This document shows, in pieces, positions 1 through 10,980 of a DNA stretch of 64,000 nt. Position 1 is the first letter of the stretch. The number at the start of each line of letters is the position of its first letter. The notes under the pieces are model-generated. The model searched no databases and was not told where the DNA came from. It worked only from the letters and a program-made list of their open reading frames with translations. Source of the DNA: Voacanga thouarsii (Eukaryota > Streptophyta > Magnoliopsida > Gentianales > Apocynaceae); contig JANUWF010001497.1 of assembly GCA_026120185.1 (NCBI GenBank), positions 3,336,501-3,400,500 on the forward strand. Direction: 5' to 3'. A program made the position numbers and the translations under genes.

Positions 1-107
1 AAACTTGCTCAAAAGGTTCAAAGAATTTTAGAAGAATGAAGCATAGAAGAATTCCAAGGTTTAAAGAATTCAAAGAAGAATGAAGTATAGAAGATTTCCC
101 ATTGTAA

Positions 108-128
108 CTACTCTCCCACACTTAAACT
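108..128 (-). other. Internal polypurine-tract-like motif, copy A
   Basis: On the minus strand the sequence reads AAGTGTGGGAGAGT, preceded by a TAAGGACAA stretch. The true 3' PPT of this family is GAGGACAA...AAGTGTGGGGGAA. The same internal motif occurs after ORF2 in copies C, D and E, so it is a family trait and not a chance purine run. Confidence 0.55.
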
Positions 129-457
129 GGATGTTGTCCTTAATGCCCAAACAAATAGAGCAAGGAAATATTGCCATGAGACCAAAAATAAAGAGGAAAA
201 GAGAAGAAAGAAAATACTTCAATTGTATTGTGCATTCTCCTACAAAAGAGTTGAATTCCAGCAGAAAGGAGTATTGTTGCAGTACCTAGAAAGAAAAATA
301 CACAAACGAAACACACAAAAGCATAAAAATTAGAAAAGAAAAATAAGCAAAAAGTAAAGAAAATAGTATAAAAAAGAATAGTACAAGAAATAACTAGAAA
401 AGTCATGAAAATATAAAGGAAAAAGAAAATGATAAGTAGGAACAAGTGTAGAAAAAT

Positions 458-1656
458 CATCTCAGTCCCCCCCCATTATCATCATCATGTGCTGAAGTGC
501 CATCACCACCATGAGGTCCCGGAAAATGCTGAATCTACTAAGCCCATTGCTGCTCTTGAATGGTTTGCCTCCGGACAATATCATTAATGAAGTCTCGCAT
601 GTGTAGCAACATCTCCGTCTGCTGAGCTAACTGTCCCATCACCTCGGTCTCAAAGTCAGTCCTTGGTTGTGATTGTGAACTACTGGCTCGTGCTCGTGAT
701 AGTGGTGGGTGCTGCCTCTCCACAGGTGGCGGCTAAACTTGTCCGAGATGCTTTGCCTCATTGGGATTTAGTCATTTCTTCATCTCTTAGCTATATTTGT
801 CCCCACAGCTTATCCACGTTTACTCCATGACCAGGTCCTGCTCAGTGGTAGTCTCAGTCAATTCCCCCTCAGTACTAATACTAAAATCTCTCAGAATTTT
901 CATGATTACTAGAGGAAAGACTATGGCTTTAGTCGAGAGACGATAATGAACCACATCCCTAATGGATTGTATAAACAATGGGGCAAGAAGGATAGGCTGA
1001 GTGGTCATCATCCTATGCAAGATGTACATATTAATAGTGCGTGTCTCATTGAATCCACTGGCTCGGGTTACGACATTAAAAACAAACATATATACTAGAG
1101 CTCGAAAGTGGGCATCAAGATCATTGTTAGAGTAGAAGCTATTGGCTTTGAAAGCATTTTTCTTACGTAACCCTAAAGTAGCTATAGTTCTGATGGCATC
1201 CCAATTAGGGTCAGAAAGAATATTTTGATGATTGGTATCTATCCCTAGCCAAGAATCATCATCATACACATGGAGAAGAATGGCTAAATAGTTTCTTATG
1301 ATAAAAATAGGGGTTCCCTTCACTCGTGTCTCAATGTGTGGAAGATGGTTATCGTCTTTTGCAACCATGTTAGCATAGAATTCTTTTATGAGCACTGGAT
1401 AATAATTCCCCTTAAACTGTACTATAGGTCCCCACCCTAATCTCCTAAACATCATTCATAGTTTAAGGGCATGGTCTAGGGTAGGTGCAAAGGTACGCTC
1501 CACAATAATCTTATTTGAGGACCTCCTATCGTACCACTCCTCACAGGATGAATCAATGAAATCTGCTGGCCAGGGAAACATAGGGTCTATAGACGAAGGG
1601 GTTGAGGAAGAAGAAGCTCTAGCCCTTTTGGATGATTGGCACCGTGCTCTAGACAT
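458..1656 (-). pseudogene. ORF2 of pol-less Gypsy element, copy A ('putative plant transposon protein'-like)
   Basis: Starts MSRAR in a basic, Ser-rich N-terminus (SSKRARASSSS), followed by FIDSSCEEWYDRR, a REFYAN-like KEFYANMV block, DDSWLG and LSDPNWDA. It ends in a Gln-rich segment (QLAQQTEMLLH) and an Asp-rich tail. The KEFYAN block and overall layout resemble the plant transposon-protein domain found in many gypsy elements; its biochemical role is unknown. The frame is nearly continuous but broken by a TAG after residue 66 (position 1456), a stop at 820 and more stops downstream. The family protein is about 395 residues, judging from copy E. Start chosen by alignment with copies C and E. 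Confidence 0.75.
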
Positions 1657-2796
1657 ATTAGAAAGTATATAGTAGTGAAGATAGGAGTTTAAGTACTAGG
1701 AAGCTCAAAGATTTCAGAAGAATATAATCTCCCCATTTTCAAACACAATGAACAGCACAACACTCAACTCTCAATCAGCTCACACCATAATTCCCAAACT
1801 CCTTAAAGTATACCTTTCACCAACACAATAACCAATTCAACCTCCTCCAATCAATCCACCACAATTTTCACACAACCTTTAAGAATAAGCATAATATCTC
1901 GCTGGAAAGTGTAAATGTGTTGAACAAACCCAATGTATCTAGATGCTCATAACATGATCATGTGAATTATGGAATTACCTTGGCATTATAGTGATCAAGT
2001 ATAAGATAATTCAAGGCTAATGTGCAACTAGTTACTCAATCATCATAATAGCCATAATCATATCCTTAAGCGAATACACAAACTCCCTAATGATCATGTG
2101 AATGAATAAAGTTCTCAAGAATCATCAACTCATAATATATCCAATGTCATGAAGCTTACAAATTGATTCACAATGCAAGAGAACATTAAATATCCCAAAT
2201 TTTGGCCAAAAACAATATACCTAAAATTAGAAAAATTTACCTACAACATTTTAACCATGGGAATTCAAGAAAAAAGTACCTTTATGTTCTCCTATGCATG
2301 GGCAAGCAAAATATGCATCCTTTTTTCAGAAATCAAAGCTCTTTGAAGGCAGATTAAAGATTGGGTTTTTTATGAAAAACGGAAGATTTAGAGGATTTTG
2401 ATCCATAGAATCAACAAAAGAACTATAGATTAATACTCTATAATTGTTTGGAAGGTGAAAAATCAAAATTTGAAAGGTTTAATATGTGGAGCAAGCATGG
2501 GTTAGAGAGAATTTGAGAGCGAGTTGGAGAGTTTAAAAGAAAAAATGGCCAAATTGGCCTATTTTTAGTGCCTCCCGCGACAATAGCCTTCGCCGGTTCC
2601 AGCCTGGTCGACGCAGGCCCTAGGCTGTCCGGGCTCCGATTGTTTTTATTTTTTTGTGGAAAATAAAATAAAAATAATGGACACACAGTAGTGATGAATA
2701 AGGCAATTCAATTCATGAAGAAATAAATAAAAATAAAATAAAACAAAGGAAATAAAAAATTGTTCCAAATCACAAAAACTTAAAGTAAGAAAGACT
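1657..2796 (-). other. Non-coding spacer between gag and ORF2, copy A
   Basis: About 1.1 kb with no coding signal on the element's strand. It corresponds to 45624-46675 in copy E. Pol would be expected here in an autonomous element; no RT, RNase H or integrase motif is visible. It includes a GC-rich patch near 2570-2640 within otherwise AT-rich DNA. Confidence 0.6.
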
Positions 2797-3339
2797 TCAA
2801 TGCTTTACATAGCCTTGATCATGTGGATTGTTTTTAGTGTTCCCAGGTAATGTCCCTGCTTGACGATTCCCAAGTAATTTAGCCAGTTGGCTAATTTGGC
2901 TCTCCAAATTATGCATAGAGGCCTCTAAGTTCCTTGTTGTAGCATCAATCCCTTGGAACTTAGTCTCCATTATACTTACCAATTGGCCATTCCTCCAATA
3001 GTGTCTTGGAAGGTGTTGAATTGTTGTTCAAAGGAGGTTGGTTCCTTTGATTTCCCCCAAAGTTGAAAGAGCCCTACCTAGGTTGGTTTGCATTGCTCCA
3101 AGAGAAGTTAGGGTGATTTCTACAAAGGTTGCTTGTCCCGTGGTTTCTTGGAGTGAACCCATATTTTGATACTCACGATTTGGGTGCCATTCTCCACAGA
3201 AATCATAACTTACATTTAGTACTTGGCCTTGAGGCATCACTATTTGTTCCATCTTTTGAGTTAAAAGCTTCCACCTTAGCTTCCAAAGCTGCCACGGCAT
3301 CCACTTTGTGCACTCCTTACACATGAGCTCTAGACCTTG
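2797..3339 (-). pseudogene. gag C-terminal part, copy A
   Basis: Encodes the C-terminal half of gag: a stretch equivalent to KVDALTQKMEQ, a zinc-knuckle region in which CDFCGE and GSLQE are recognisable but degenerate, then NLEASMHNLESQISQLAKLLG, a short coiled-coil-like segment. Copy E has the equivalent intact motif CDFCGEGHPNHEC (C-X2-C-X3-H-X4-C). Here the knuckle is disrupted (DFCGEWHPNREYQN), losing the last cysteine. It is separated from the N-terminal half by the 3340-7665 insertion. Confidence 0.75.
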
Positions 3340-5695
3340 TGTAACACCCTACTACCTAGGCCCAACAGGGTTGGGGATGCCATTCCGTCCGTAGGACAAG
3401 GGGTCTTTATAACTAGATCACATAAAATAAAATAAAAGAAATACTTTAAAATTAAACTTATTACAACCCAAAAAATATATGAACAAATCCAAAATAAATT
3501 ATTTGCTACAATCTCTCAAAACATCATATAAGAAAAATAACAAAGAGTCTTCAGAATTACAAGCATCAATCTAGCTAATGACCTTCATAGTAGGACCATC
3601 CTGAAAACATAGCATAAAAGGTGGTGAGATAAAAATTTCAGTAAGCCCATGCGTGATTTGAGTGTTTCCGGTAAAACAGTTCATGTATGCAAGTTGTAAA
3701 AATTTCATAAGAGAAAGTGCTGGCAAACATTAGATAAAATGCTAAAAATAAAGAGTGGTGTTTTACTTTTCAAACCATACATGTGCACAATAAATACAAC
3801 CACCCAAAGAGGTAGCTACGGGTTACCACACGTTGGGCCCCATGACCACATAATGGTCATAATGCCACACGTTGAGCATGCTGACAATAGGTAAGTGTAT
3901 GGCCTACCGGTGAGATACTCCTCCATTTCTACACCAAAACTTACTGGTTGTTCACTCCGAAAAGACACAGTCCACATGACTAAAACTTGCTAGTTCGAAC
4001 TGGCATGACCTACTAGATTGGCATCCTATCCAAGAAGGACTCACTCCTCAAAGGTGGCCACCTACTGAGAGACTTACCCTAACCCTTCAAAGACTAGTCT
4101 TAGTAGTCTACCGTTATTGAGTACTCAACGTTGCTTATCTCACTTGGGAGAAAATTGATCATACATTGATTTACTTGGAAATAGCAATTAAGAGTTTGTA
4201 GAATGCTTGTCAAAGTTAGGTTTTAGAAAGAGTTTAGTATTTTGTGTAAAACTGCTTGTTTAATTTTTCAAATGATTTTCTTGACTGAAATAAAAAGGAA
4301 AAACAGTCCTTAATTGCCTTTACAATCGAGTGATCATACACATTGAACTTGGCTTGCCACAATAATTTTTTGTCTTCAAATAACTCTATGTAGGAGATTA
4401 CCTGATCCTTTGCTTGGTTGAACTAAAAAATATCCTCCAAGGCTGACCTAACCCCACTTGGAGTAAACATAAGACATAAGGTTATACTCGAGCAATACTT
4501 GTCTTACATAAATAATTCCTAGTTCAACTAATTACAACCATGACCTTAATGTCCTAAGCTTTAAGGCTAGATGATAAAGGATTTTATAAAATAAATCTAA
4601 CTTGATAAGTTAAAATAACTAGGGGTTCTAAAATAATTACCAATAAGTTATAGGTTCATACAATAAATCTTAAGTATTATTATTAATAAATAAACTAGTG
4701 TTGAAATATTGAATAATACTAAGTCCTAAATAATATTAGTAAATGGTAATGTTTAAATAGTATTATTATAAATAAATAAATAATAAATTACACTTAATTT
4801 CTAATTAATAATAGATAATAAATAATTAGTAATAAATAATAAAATTAATAATAAATGAATTATATTAATTTTTTTATTAACGAATAAATTTTAATATAAA
4901 TAATATTTATGAATATAGGTAAAAGTTTTAACTATGGTCTACAAGGTCATTAATATTTTATTTATAAAAGATCTTATTTATTATTATACATATATATTAT
5001 TTTTAATAAAAGATATTATTTATTTGACTAATAAAATATCAATATTTCATTTAATACTCCATTTCCAAAACTTCTTAGGCATTTCGAAACCTTTAGAAAA
5101 AAATATAGTAATAATTTTAATTAAGGTAATAGAATTTGTTACTAAAAATAACCTAGGATTAATAAGAAAATAATCATGATTTTCCTATTGCTAAACAAGA
5201 TTCATGAACACATTCTCCAACATCAAACAGTAAACTAGTCCATTCATGAATATAGGCTTAAATCAACACATACTATCACATGGCCAAATCCTTGCTAGGC
5301 ATAATCATTAATCATGGCTTCAATGGAAATAAGAACATAAAAATCCTATTCACCATAGGTGTCATAACATCTAACATGCTTTAAACATTCATAACTCTCC
5401 TACATGATGAACATACATTGATTCTCAAGAAAATCCATATATCTTAATCATGTACAACCATTCTCATGTCCTAATCCCAACCCCTTCATTCACATGCATG
5501 CACTCAATCCCCCATTCATATTCTATTCTTCCTATCAACATCTAAGAGACATGAATGCAGAATTAAAAAGGAGGATTAAGGAGAAATACTTAAGAAGACT
5601 TACTTTGATGAAGACTTAAGAAGGTCCACGCGATTGAGAGTCTTGAATTGTTTAAAAGGAAAAAAAGAGCCATGGTTGTTGATCAACCATTTTGG

Positions 5696-5697
<2 letters not shown>

Positions 5698-5756
<59 letters not shown>
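5698..5756. repeat. (GA)n microsatellite
   Basis: About 29 uninterrupted GA units inside the 4.3 kb insertion. It translates as a Ser-Leu run on the minus strand, which explains an otherwise spurious ORF there. Confidence 0.97.
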
Positions 5757-5757
<1 letters not shown>

Positions 5758-7355
5758 ATTAGTATGGTGCATTGAAGGTTGAATGGAAGAAGATGAACAA
5801 ATGAGTTGTTCTTGATTACCTTGATGATATTCTTGAGACCTTCAAGGAAAAAACTGGTTTTTGATCCAAATGCAATTTCTTGTTTACGAGATTTTGTGTT
5901 ATAAATACAAAAAATGAACACTAGGGAGTATGTTGGAGTAATCTAGAGTATTTGAGGTGTTTAGGGTGGGTTTTGGCTTGAAGAAATGTAGTGTGTGTTC
6001 TTGGTGTTCTTGGTGAAAGTTGAGAGAGTTTGAGAAAAGGTTTGCATGAAATTTGGGAGAGTGTTGTTGGCTGAATGGTTTAGGGGAATTGGGTGTCTTA
6101 GTTTTCCAGCTAGGAAAGAAGAGAATAAGCTGATTTTGTTTGAAATTCAAATGGAGGGAATTGAGGAGTGGCTTGAGGTATATGATATGTTAATGGTGTT
6201 TGATTGATGGAGGTTTCTTTGTGCTTCAATGGAGCCGGTTAGACTGGTTTTTTTTGCTGAAATGAATGAAGACTGATAAGGCTTTAAGGCTGGCCAAAAT
6301 TTAGAGCTTAATGGCAGAGGAAATTCTGGTTTAGTAGCTTAATTCAAGACTATTTTCATGGAGCAAAATTCTGGAAAGTTTTGAAGTTCAAATGTAGTTT
6401 GAATGGAATAATTTTAGGAGATATTTGAGGTGTAATTATAGAGTCCAAGTGTTCAAGGTAAGTGGAGAAGTTAATGGTGTTCAGTTCATGGTTGAACAAG
6501 GTTCATTTTATAGAGGTTTGAGGGTGGTTTCTTCGGTCCAGGCCTAAGGAGACAAGCTGGGAATTTTCTAGTTTCATGGTGTTCAAGGTTTCGAAAGGTT
6601 TGCTAAATTTTCTCTGCAGAATTTCTACACTTCTTCAGCACGATTTGCAGGGAATTTTGAGAGGTGTTTAAGGGTCTCTTAAGGCTAATTTCTAGCCTTC
6701 TTTCTGGAGGAAAAGCATAGGAGTTTTGTTGAATTGATGACAAGAAAAATAGCTTCATTTTTAGGTTGTTGTGAAGCGAAACTGCCCAGAATTTTTTCCT
6801 GGTTTTGAGCATTTTTATGCAGTCCGAATTTGCACCGAAATTTTAGTCTTCAAGCTATATGAATTGGTCTTATTTCTGGCAGCAAATGAGCAAGCAAACT
6901 GGCTGAGTTTTTTGAAAGCTAGACTGCTCAAAATTTGGAAAATTTCCAGATTTCTTTCATCAAGAACATGAACACTATGAAGATAAGTTTGAAGGTTCTA
7001 CCATGGTGATTGATTTCTCTTGGGAACCCTTCCTAACTCCTTTCCTATTTTCGGTCAACCCTCCAACTTCCAAATCACTTTTCGAAATTCAAAGCCAAGA
7101 AATCCTCATAGAATTTTCTAGAATTAAAAAAGATGAATTTTGATGAATTTTACACAATTTTAAATTGTGAAGATGTTAGGACAAGCTAGAGGTAATAAAA
7201 ATGACAAGAATTCCTCTAGAATTCTTTTTAGGACATGATGATAGGATTAAGACATTCTCTTCATATCTCCCCTAGGGCAACATTCCTATCTTTAAGGAAT
7301 GTACGAAAACAAAAATTCAAACTTAACTAAGATAATCAAGAATAAAACTTAAATG

Positions 7356-7415
7356 ATGGGATTTGAACTCATGACCTTAGAAATTAAATCACAAAGCTCT
7401 AACCACTAAACTACA
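7356..7415 (-). other. tRNA-like A and B box pair (Pol III promoter-like)
   Basis: On the minus strand TAGTTTAGTGGTTAGAGC (7396-7413) resembles an A box and GAGTTCAAATCCC (7358-7370) a B box. Their spacing of about 44 nt matches a tRNA. The flanks do not pair as an acceptor stem, so this is not a functional tRNA. It may be a tRNA-derived relic or a SINE head inside the insertion. Confidence 0.35.
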
Positions 7416-7670
7416 TTAACTCTTATTCTTATTTTCTCATCCAAATATTCTTCTTATTTAAACCTCAAGCCACCTTTCTATTTTGACCTCAAGCAAAATT
7501 ATCGATTTACCCTTCATACTCAATAAACATAACTAAGCCTTTTAACCTATAAATCATAATTCTAAAGCACATAAAATTATTTAAAAACATATATATTTAT
7601 GTAAAATAATATGATATGCATCCTGACTCCCTTACTCTAGGGTTGGCTTTAGATGGGGTTTCACACCTTG

Positions 7671-8443
7671 CACTTCCCTAAGAATAGTTATTACAAGCTA
7701 AATTTTCAATGAGATCGAATACCTGTTCCAGGGTCTTATGATTAATGGAACCCCCTGCAGAAGAGTCCATCACTTTTCGTGTTGCAAACGTAAGGCTATT
7801 AAGAAAGATGAGCATCTGCATTCCTAGCTCAAATCCGTGGTGTGGGCACTTTCTTAACATCTCCTTGAACCTCTCTCAACTTTCATACAAAGGTTCAAAA
7901 TCTAATTGTTGGAAGGCAAAAAATTCGATTTTGAGTTTAGATGTCCTAGCTGGAGGAAAATATTTGGCAAGGAATCTTTTAGCTAGGGCATTCCAAGTGG
8001 TGATGGAACTTGTGGGTAAAGACTTTAACCAGGATTTGGCTCTCTCTCAAAGAAAAAGGAAAAATTCTTAGTTTTATGGCATCTTCAGAAACATCATTCA
8101 TCTTAAAGGCATCACAAATTTTAAGGAAACTAGCTAGGTGGGCATTGGGATCTTCTTCGGGTAGCCTATCAAATTGGACCATATTTTGGACCATCTGGAT
8201 GATATTGGACTTTATTTCAAGATTATTTGTATCCACCCTAGGTCTAGTGATACTCGAGCCCATGCCCAAGATTACAGGATTCACAAAGTCATCCATGACC
8301 TTTATGCTGTTTCCAACATTGTTATTTTGAGCACCGTCCATGTCTGTGAGTAAGTTCCTTTTGACTGTCCGGCGAATTTTTGATAATGTCCTTTCAATTT
8401 CAGGATCAAAATCTACTATATCGTCTTCAGATCGTCGGGTCAT
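7671..8443 (-). pseudogene. gag N-terminal part, copy A (retrotransposon gag domain)
   Basis: Starts M-TRRSEDDIVDFDPEIERTL and continues through MDDFVNP, IIQMVQNMVQFDRLPEEDPN, SEDAIKLRIFPFSLR and then, after a frameshift near 8050-8060, the segment equivalent to SWLKSLPTGSITTWNALAEKF. It ends CPHHGFELGMQM and VFDLIENLA. This is the classic plant Ty3/gypsy capsid region (Retrotrans_gag-like). Structural role: particle assembly and RNA packaging. The frameshift and the insertion in the C-terminal half make it non-functional. The start codon matches that of copy E. Confidence 0.8.
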
Positions 8444-8687
8444 GTACCAAGGCTAACACCTAAAAAAGACAAGAAGAATGTTAGATAACAGAATTCACAA
8501 TTCAAACAAAATTAAAAGAATAAATTAGTCAATTAAACATCAGTCAATATTAGTAAATTAGATTACAAAGATACACAAGATACAACTGATGGAACCTTTT
8601 TGTAAAAAGAACAATTGTACAAATTTACATTTTTACATATTTACATGGTTAAATCAACAAAATCCAAGCTTTCATGATATTGTTCAT

Positions 8688-8701
8688 CGGCAATGGCGCC
8701 A
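8688..8701 (-). promoter_or_regulatory. Primer binding site, copy A
   Basis: Minus strand TGGCGCCATTGCCG, five bases after the LTR end (TGATG...). It is complementary to the 3' end typical of plant tRNA-Asp (CCCGGCAACGGCGCCA) with mismatches. Copies D and E have the same site in the same place. Confidence 0.75.
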
Positions 8702-8707
8702 AAAACT

Positions 8708-8762
8708 TGATGTATACGAATTTGGGTATAAAAAATGATAACTAAATAAAAAATCACATTCT
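8708..8762 (-). mobile_element. Truncated 5' LTR stub, copy A
   Basis: About 55 bases matching the LTR end of copy E (TGATG..., TTTGGGTATAAAA) before similarity stops. Beyond it the plus-strand 3' region of copy B begins, so the LTR has been cut off by a rearrangement. Confidence 0.65.
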
Positions 8763-9452
8763 GTTTTTGGCACCATTGAGGAATGGTGGTTGAGCTGTAG
8801 GAATCTCTGAAAAACTTAAGTTCACATCAAGTTTTTGGCACCATTGAGGAAAATTTGAATGATCTTGTGAAAGAATGATTGATGAAGTAAGAATGAGTTA
8901 TGGAAATGCAAGATTTGCTTGAACTGTGCTATTGCTATACAAGGTTATCGGTTTTGATTGATAGGAGAGCAAGAAGAGTTTGGAAATTATTGATACATTT
9001 TGTTTATCCTTTTCTTGCGAACTCTCATCTTCTTGATATTTGATTCTCCTATATCCTTCGTTTAACAAGCCATATTACAAGCCTCTAGCCTTACATTACA
9101 AGCTTGAAAGTCCTACTTGACCTAAGTAGAATCATGATATGTCTCGGATTAGTGGAGAGAGTGTATGAAAAGTAAGCTTATGGAATGCATAATCTTTTTG
9201 AACTAAATTCTTTCCAATGGTTTGAGAATATTGTTAAAGTATTGGGATGGTTCTACTAAGTCACTATTCACTTACACAAGTCTTGCATTTGTTATGAAAG
9301 ATGTAGTAGCATGTGTTTTATGTTCTTGAATGAAGGGAGCATCGAAGATATTGTTTTGAAATTGATTGAGTGATTTAGCAACCCTTGTGTTTTTCTTACT
9401 TGTCTTTGACACTTTGCTTGAGGACAAGCAAAGAGCTAAGTGTGGAGGAATG
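8763..9452 (+). mobile_element. 3' internal remnant, copy B
   Basis: Matches the last 600-650 bases before the 3' LTR in copies C (17030-17686) and D (21610-22267), including CTATACAAGGTTAT and the closing GAGGACAAGCAAAGAGC. No coding sequence remains. It carries the PBS-like TCAAGTTTTTGGCACCATTG at 8829-8848. Confidence 0.7.
9421..9452 (+). promoter_or_regulatory. 3' polypurine tract, copy B
   Basis: AGGACAAGCAAAGAGC followed by TAAGTGTGGAGGAATG immediately upstream of the LTR start TGATAGG. It would be the plus-strand primer site in reverse transcription. One A interrupts the G-run compared with copies C and E. Confidence 0.7.
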
Positions 9453-10980
9453 TGATAGGCCCTAAATTAGTCATATTTTTTCTAGTTTTTTGAAACCTTT
9501 TGGTGATACATTTTGTTCAATAACTAGTTATATTTCTTCATATTTGAGATTTTATCCTTGAAAAGGTATTTTGTTCATTATTTCAGATTTTAGGGGTAAA
9601 ACAAAGTAAAAATGTCACAAAATAGAACATAGGCGGCGCCGACCAGGGTAGAGGAACCGGCGCCAGCCGCACACTGTTGGAACGTACTTTGAGGTGACAA
9701 AAAATTGTTGAAACAGGACCAAAACAGAACTAAACTGGCGCCAGCTCTAGCAGCCAAGGCGGCACTGGCTATACTCTAGACAACATTGTGCTGAAATCAA
9801 GAAAAAATTGGCGAACGATTGAAGAAACAGAACACAACTGGCGTCGGCTCCAGTAGCCAAGGTGGCGCCGGCTGTGCCCTAAAGATTAGACGAAATCTTG
9901 ATTTTTCTACGTGGTTTTTGATAATTTGTAGAATTTTAGTATCTTTCTACTTCTACTCGGCTAAGAACCTTGCACCAACAAGTTTAGGCACTTCCTAAAC
10001 CTATAAATAGATGAAAAACACAAGAGAAAAGGGGTGAATTCATAGATATCATAGAAAATCACTCAAATCAAAGGAGAAATTCTTCAATTCAAAGAGGATT
10101 GTGCAAGAAGGTCTATAAGGGAAGAAGAAAGAGGCTTGTCTATGAGTTCTTTCTTTTACTTTGTTTTCTTTTTCTTGAACAATGATTTGTTAATTTTTTT
10201 GTTATAATTTGACATTATTTTAGGTATTCATGATTTTTAGAGTTATTTGATCTTTTGATTAATTGATTGTTCTTCTTGGCATTTAATTACTTGTACTTAC
10301 TATGAGATTAATTAGTTGTTTCTTTCCATAAACTTACTAGACCAAAGGGGTTGATGGTAGTTGCAATTTATTGATTTCATATTTATTGGCTATTAACTTA
10401 CTAGACCAAGGGGTAAATTGCTAAGGACTGAGTAATTAAAGGTTAATTGATGTTTGCCAGACCAAGGATTCATTGATTAATTTCATACTTTAAATTTGCC
10501 AGACTAAGGAAATTTAATCAAGGATTGTGTTTAATGCATCTTTTGGATGAATTAGTTGAGACTGACCATGTGATGCTAATTTATCTAGAAGATAGTGATT
10601 TCATGGATTGACCAAAGAAGTGAATCTACCTTATTCCTTCATGATGTCAAGAGAATGATTAATTATGATAATGATTGAGTACTTTAAGATCATATTTGTC
10701 AAAACAATGGTTTAAGTTACATAATTCTCCATCCTTAACATGTATATATTTTTCTTTTATTATATTTTCCTTTTTATTTCTTTTTCATTTTATGGAGTCG
10801 GTTAAACAATGAAATAAAAGTGATTAATGCATACTTGTTCATTGAGGATTGACACTCGTTTGAACTCTATGCTCTGTTAATGATGAGTACGCTTGTTCAT
10901 ATGTCTAATTTGGGGTTAACGTTTTAATTTAAACTTGATTGGGAATAGGCTTATTTTTATACCCAAATAAATACACAACA
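9453..10980 (+). mobile_element. LTR of pol-less Gypsy family, copy B (3' LTR)
   Basis: Runs from TGATAGGCCC to ATACACAACA, 1528 bases, matching LTRs at 22268-23783 and, inverted, 41064-42599 and 48316-49842. It holds three GC-rich blocks spaced about 103 bases (around 9631, 9735 and 9838) in AT-rich DNA, then a TATA box CTATAAATAG at 10001. Downstream are repeated AGACCAAGG-type motifs. No PBS follows, so this is a terminal 3' LTR. Confidence 0.85.
10001..10010 (+). promoter_or_regulatory. LTR TATA box, copy B
   Basis: CTATAAATAG about 550 bases into the LTR; the same motif is at the same place in copy D (22786) and both LTRs of E. It is the likely core promoter of the family; transcription would start roughly 30 bases downstream. 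Confidence 0.6.

Larger units (their letters stand above)
3340..7665. mobile_element. 4.3 kb insertion with TG...CA ends and CCTTG target duplication
   Basis: Begins TGTAACACCC and ends GGGTTTCACA, short imperfect inverted ends of LTR type. It is flanked by CCTTG at 3335-3339 and 7666-7670. Copy E carries the uninterrupted target (TAGACCTTGTACTTCC near 47270), so both boundaries are supported by an empty site. I see no internal pair of direct repeats, no convincing coding region, no PBS and no PPT. A solo LTR of a large-LTR element or a LARD-like derivative fits best; a long non-autonomous element of another type is possible. Direction is unclear, though the minus reading (TGTGAAACCCC start) also looks like an LTR start. 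Confidence 0.7.
1..8762 (-). mobile_element. Gypsy-type pol-less LTR element, copy A (internal region and 5' LTR stub)
   Basis: Reading right to left this holds an LTR stub, a primer binding site, gag, a spacer of about 1.1 kb, ORF2 and the start of a 3' non-coding region that runs off the window. It matches copy E (41064-49842) in the same order, which supports one family. No protease, RT, RNase H or integrase motif lies between gag and ORF2, so the copy is non-autonomous. A 4326-bp foreign insertion (3340-7665) splits gag. Gag and ORF2 both carry stops and frameshifts, so the copy is dead. The gag, PBS and LTR organisation resemble the Athila/Tat branch of Ty3/gypsy; that lineage call is inference. 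Confidence 0.85.

Noticed and set aside
5652..5921. ORF with a Ser-Leu repeat
   Set aside because: Product of the (GA)n microsatellite; no homology outside it.
7356..7415. True tRNA gene
   Set aside because: No acceptor stem pairing and no complete cloverleaf.
9453..10980. LTR repeats as a CRISPR-like array
   Set aside because: The GC-rich units are three imperfect LTR repeats in a plant transposon; spacers are not unique and no cas genes exist.
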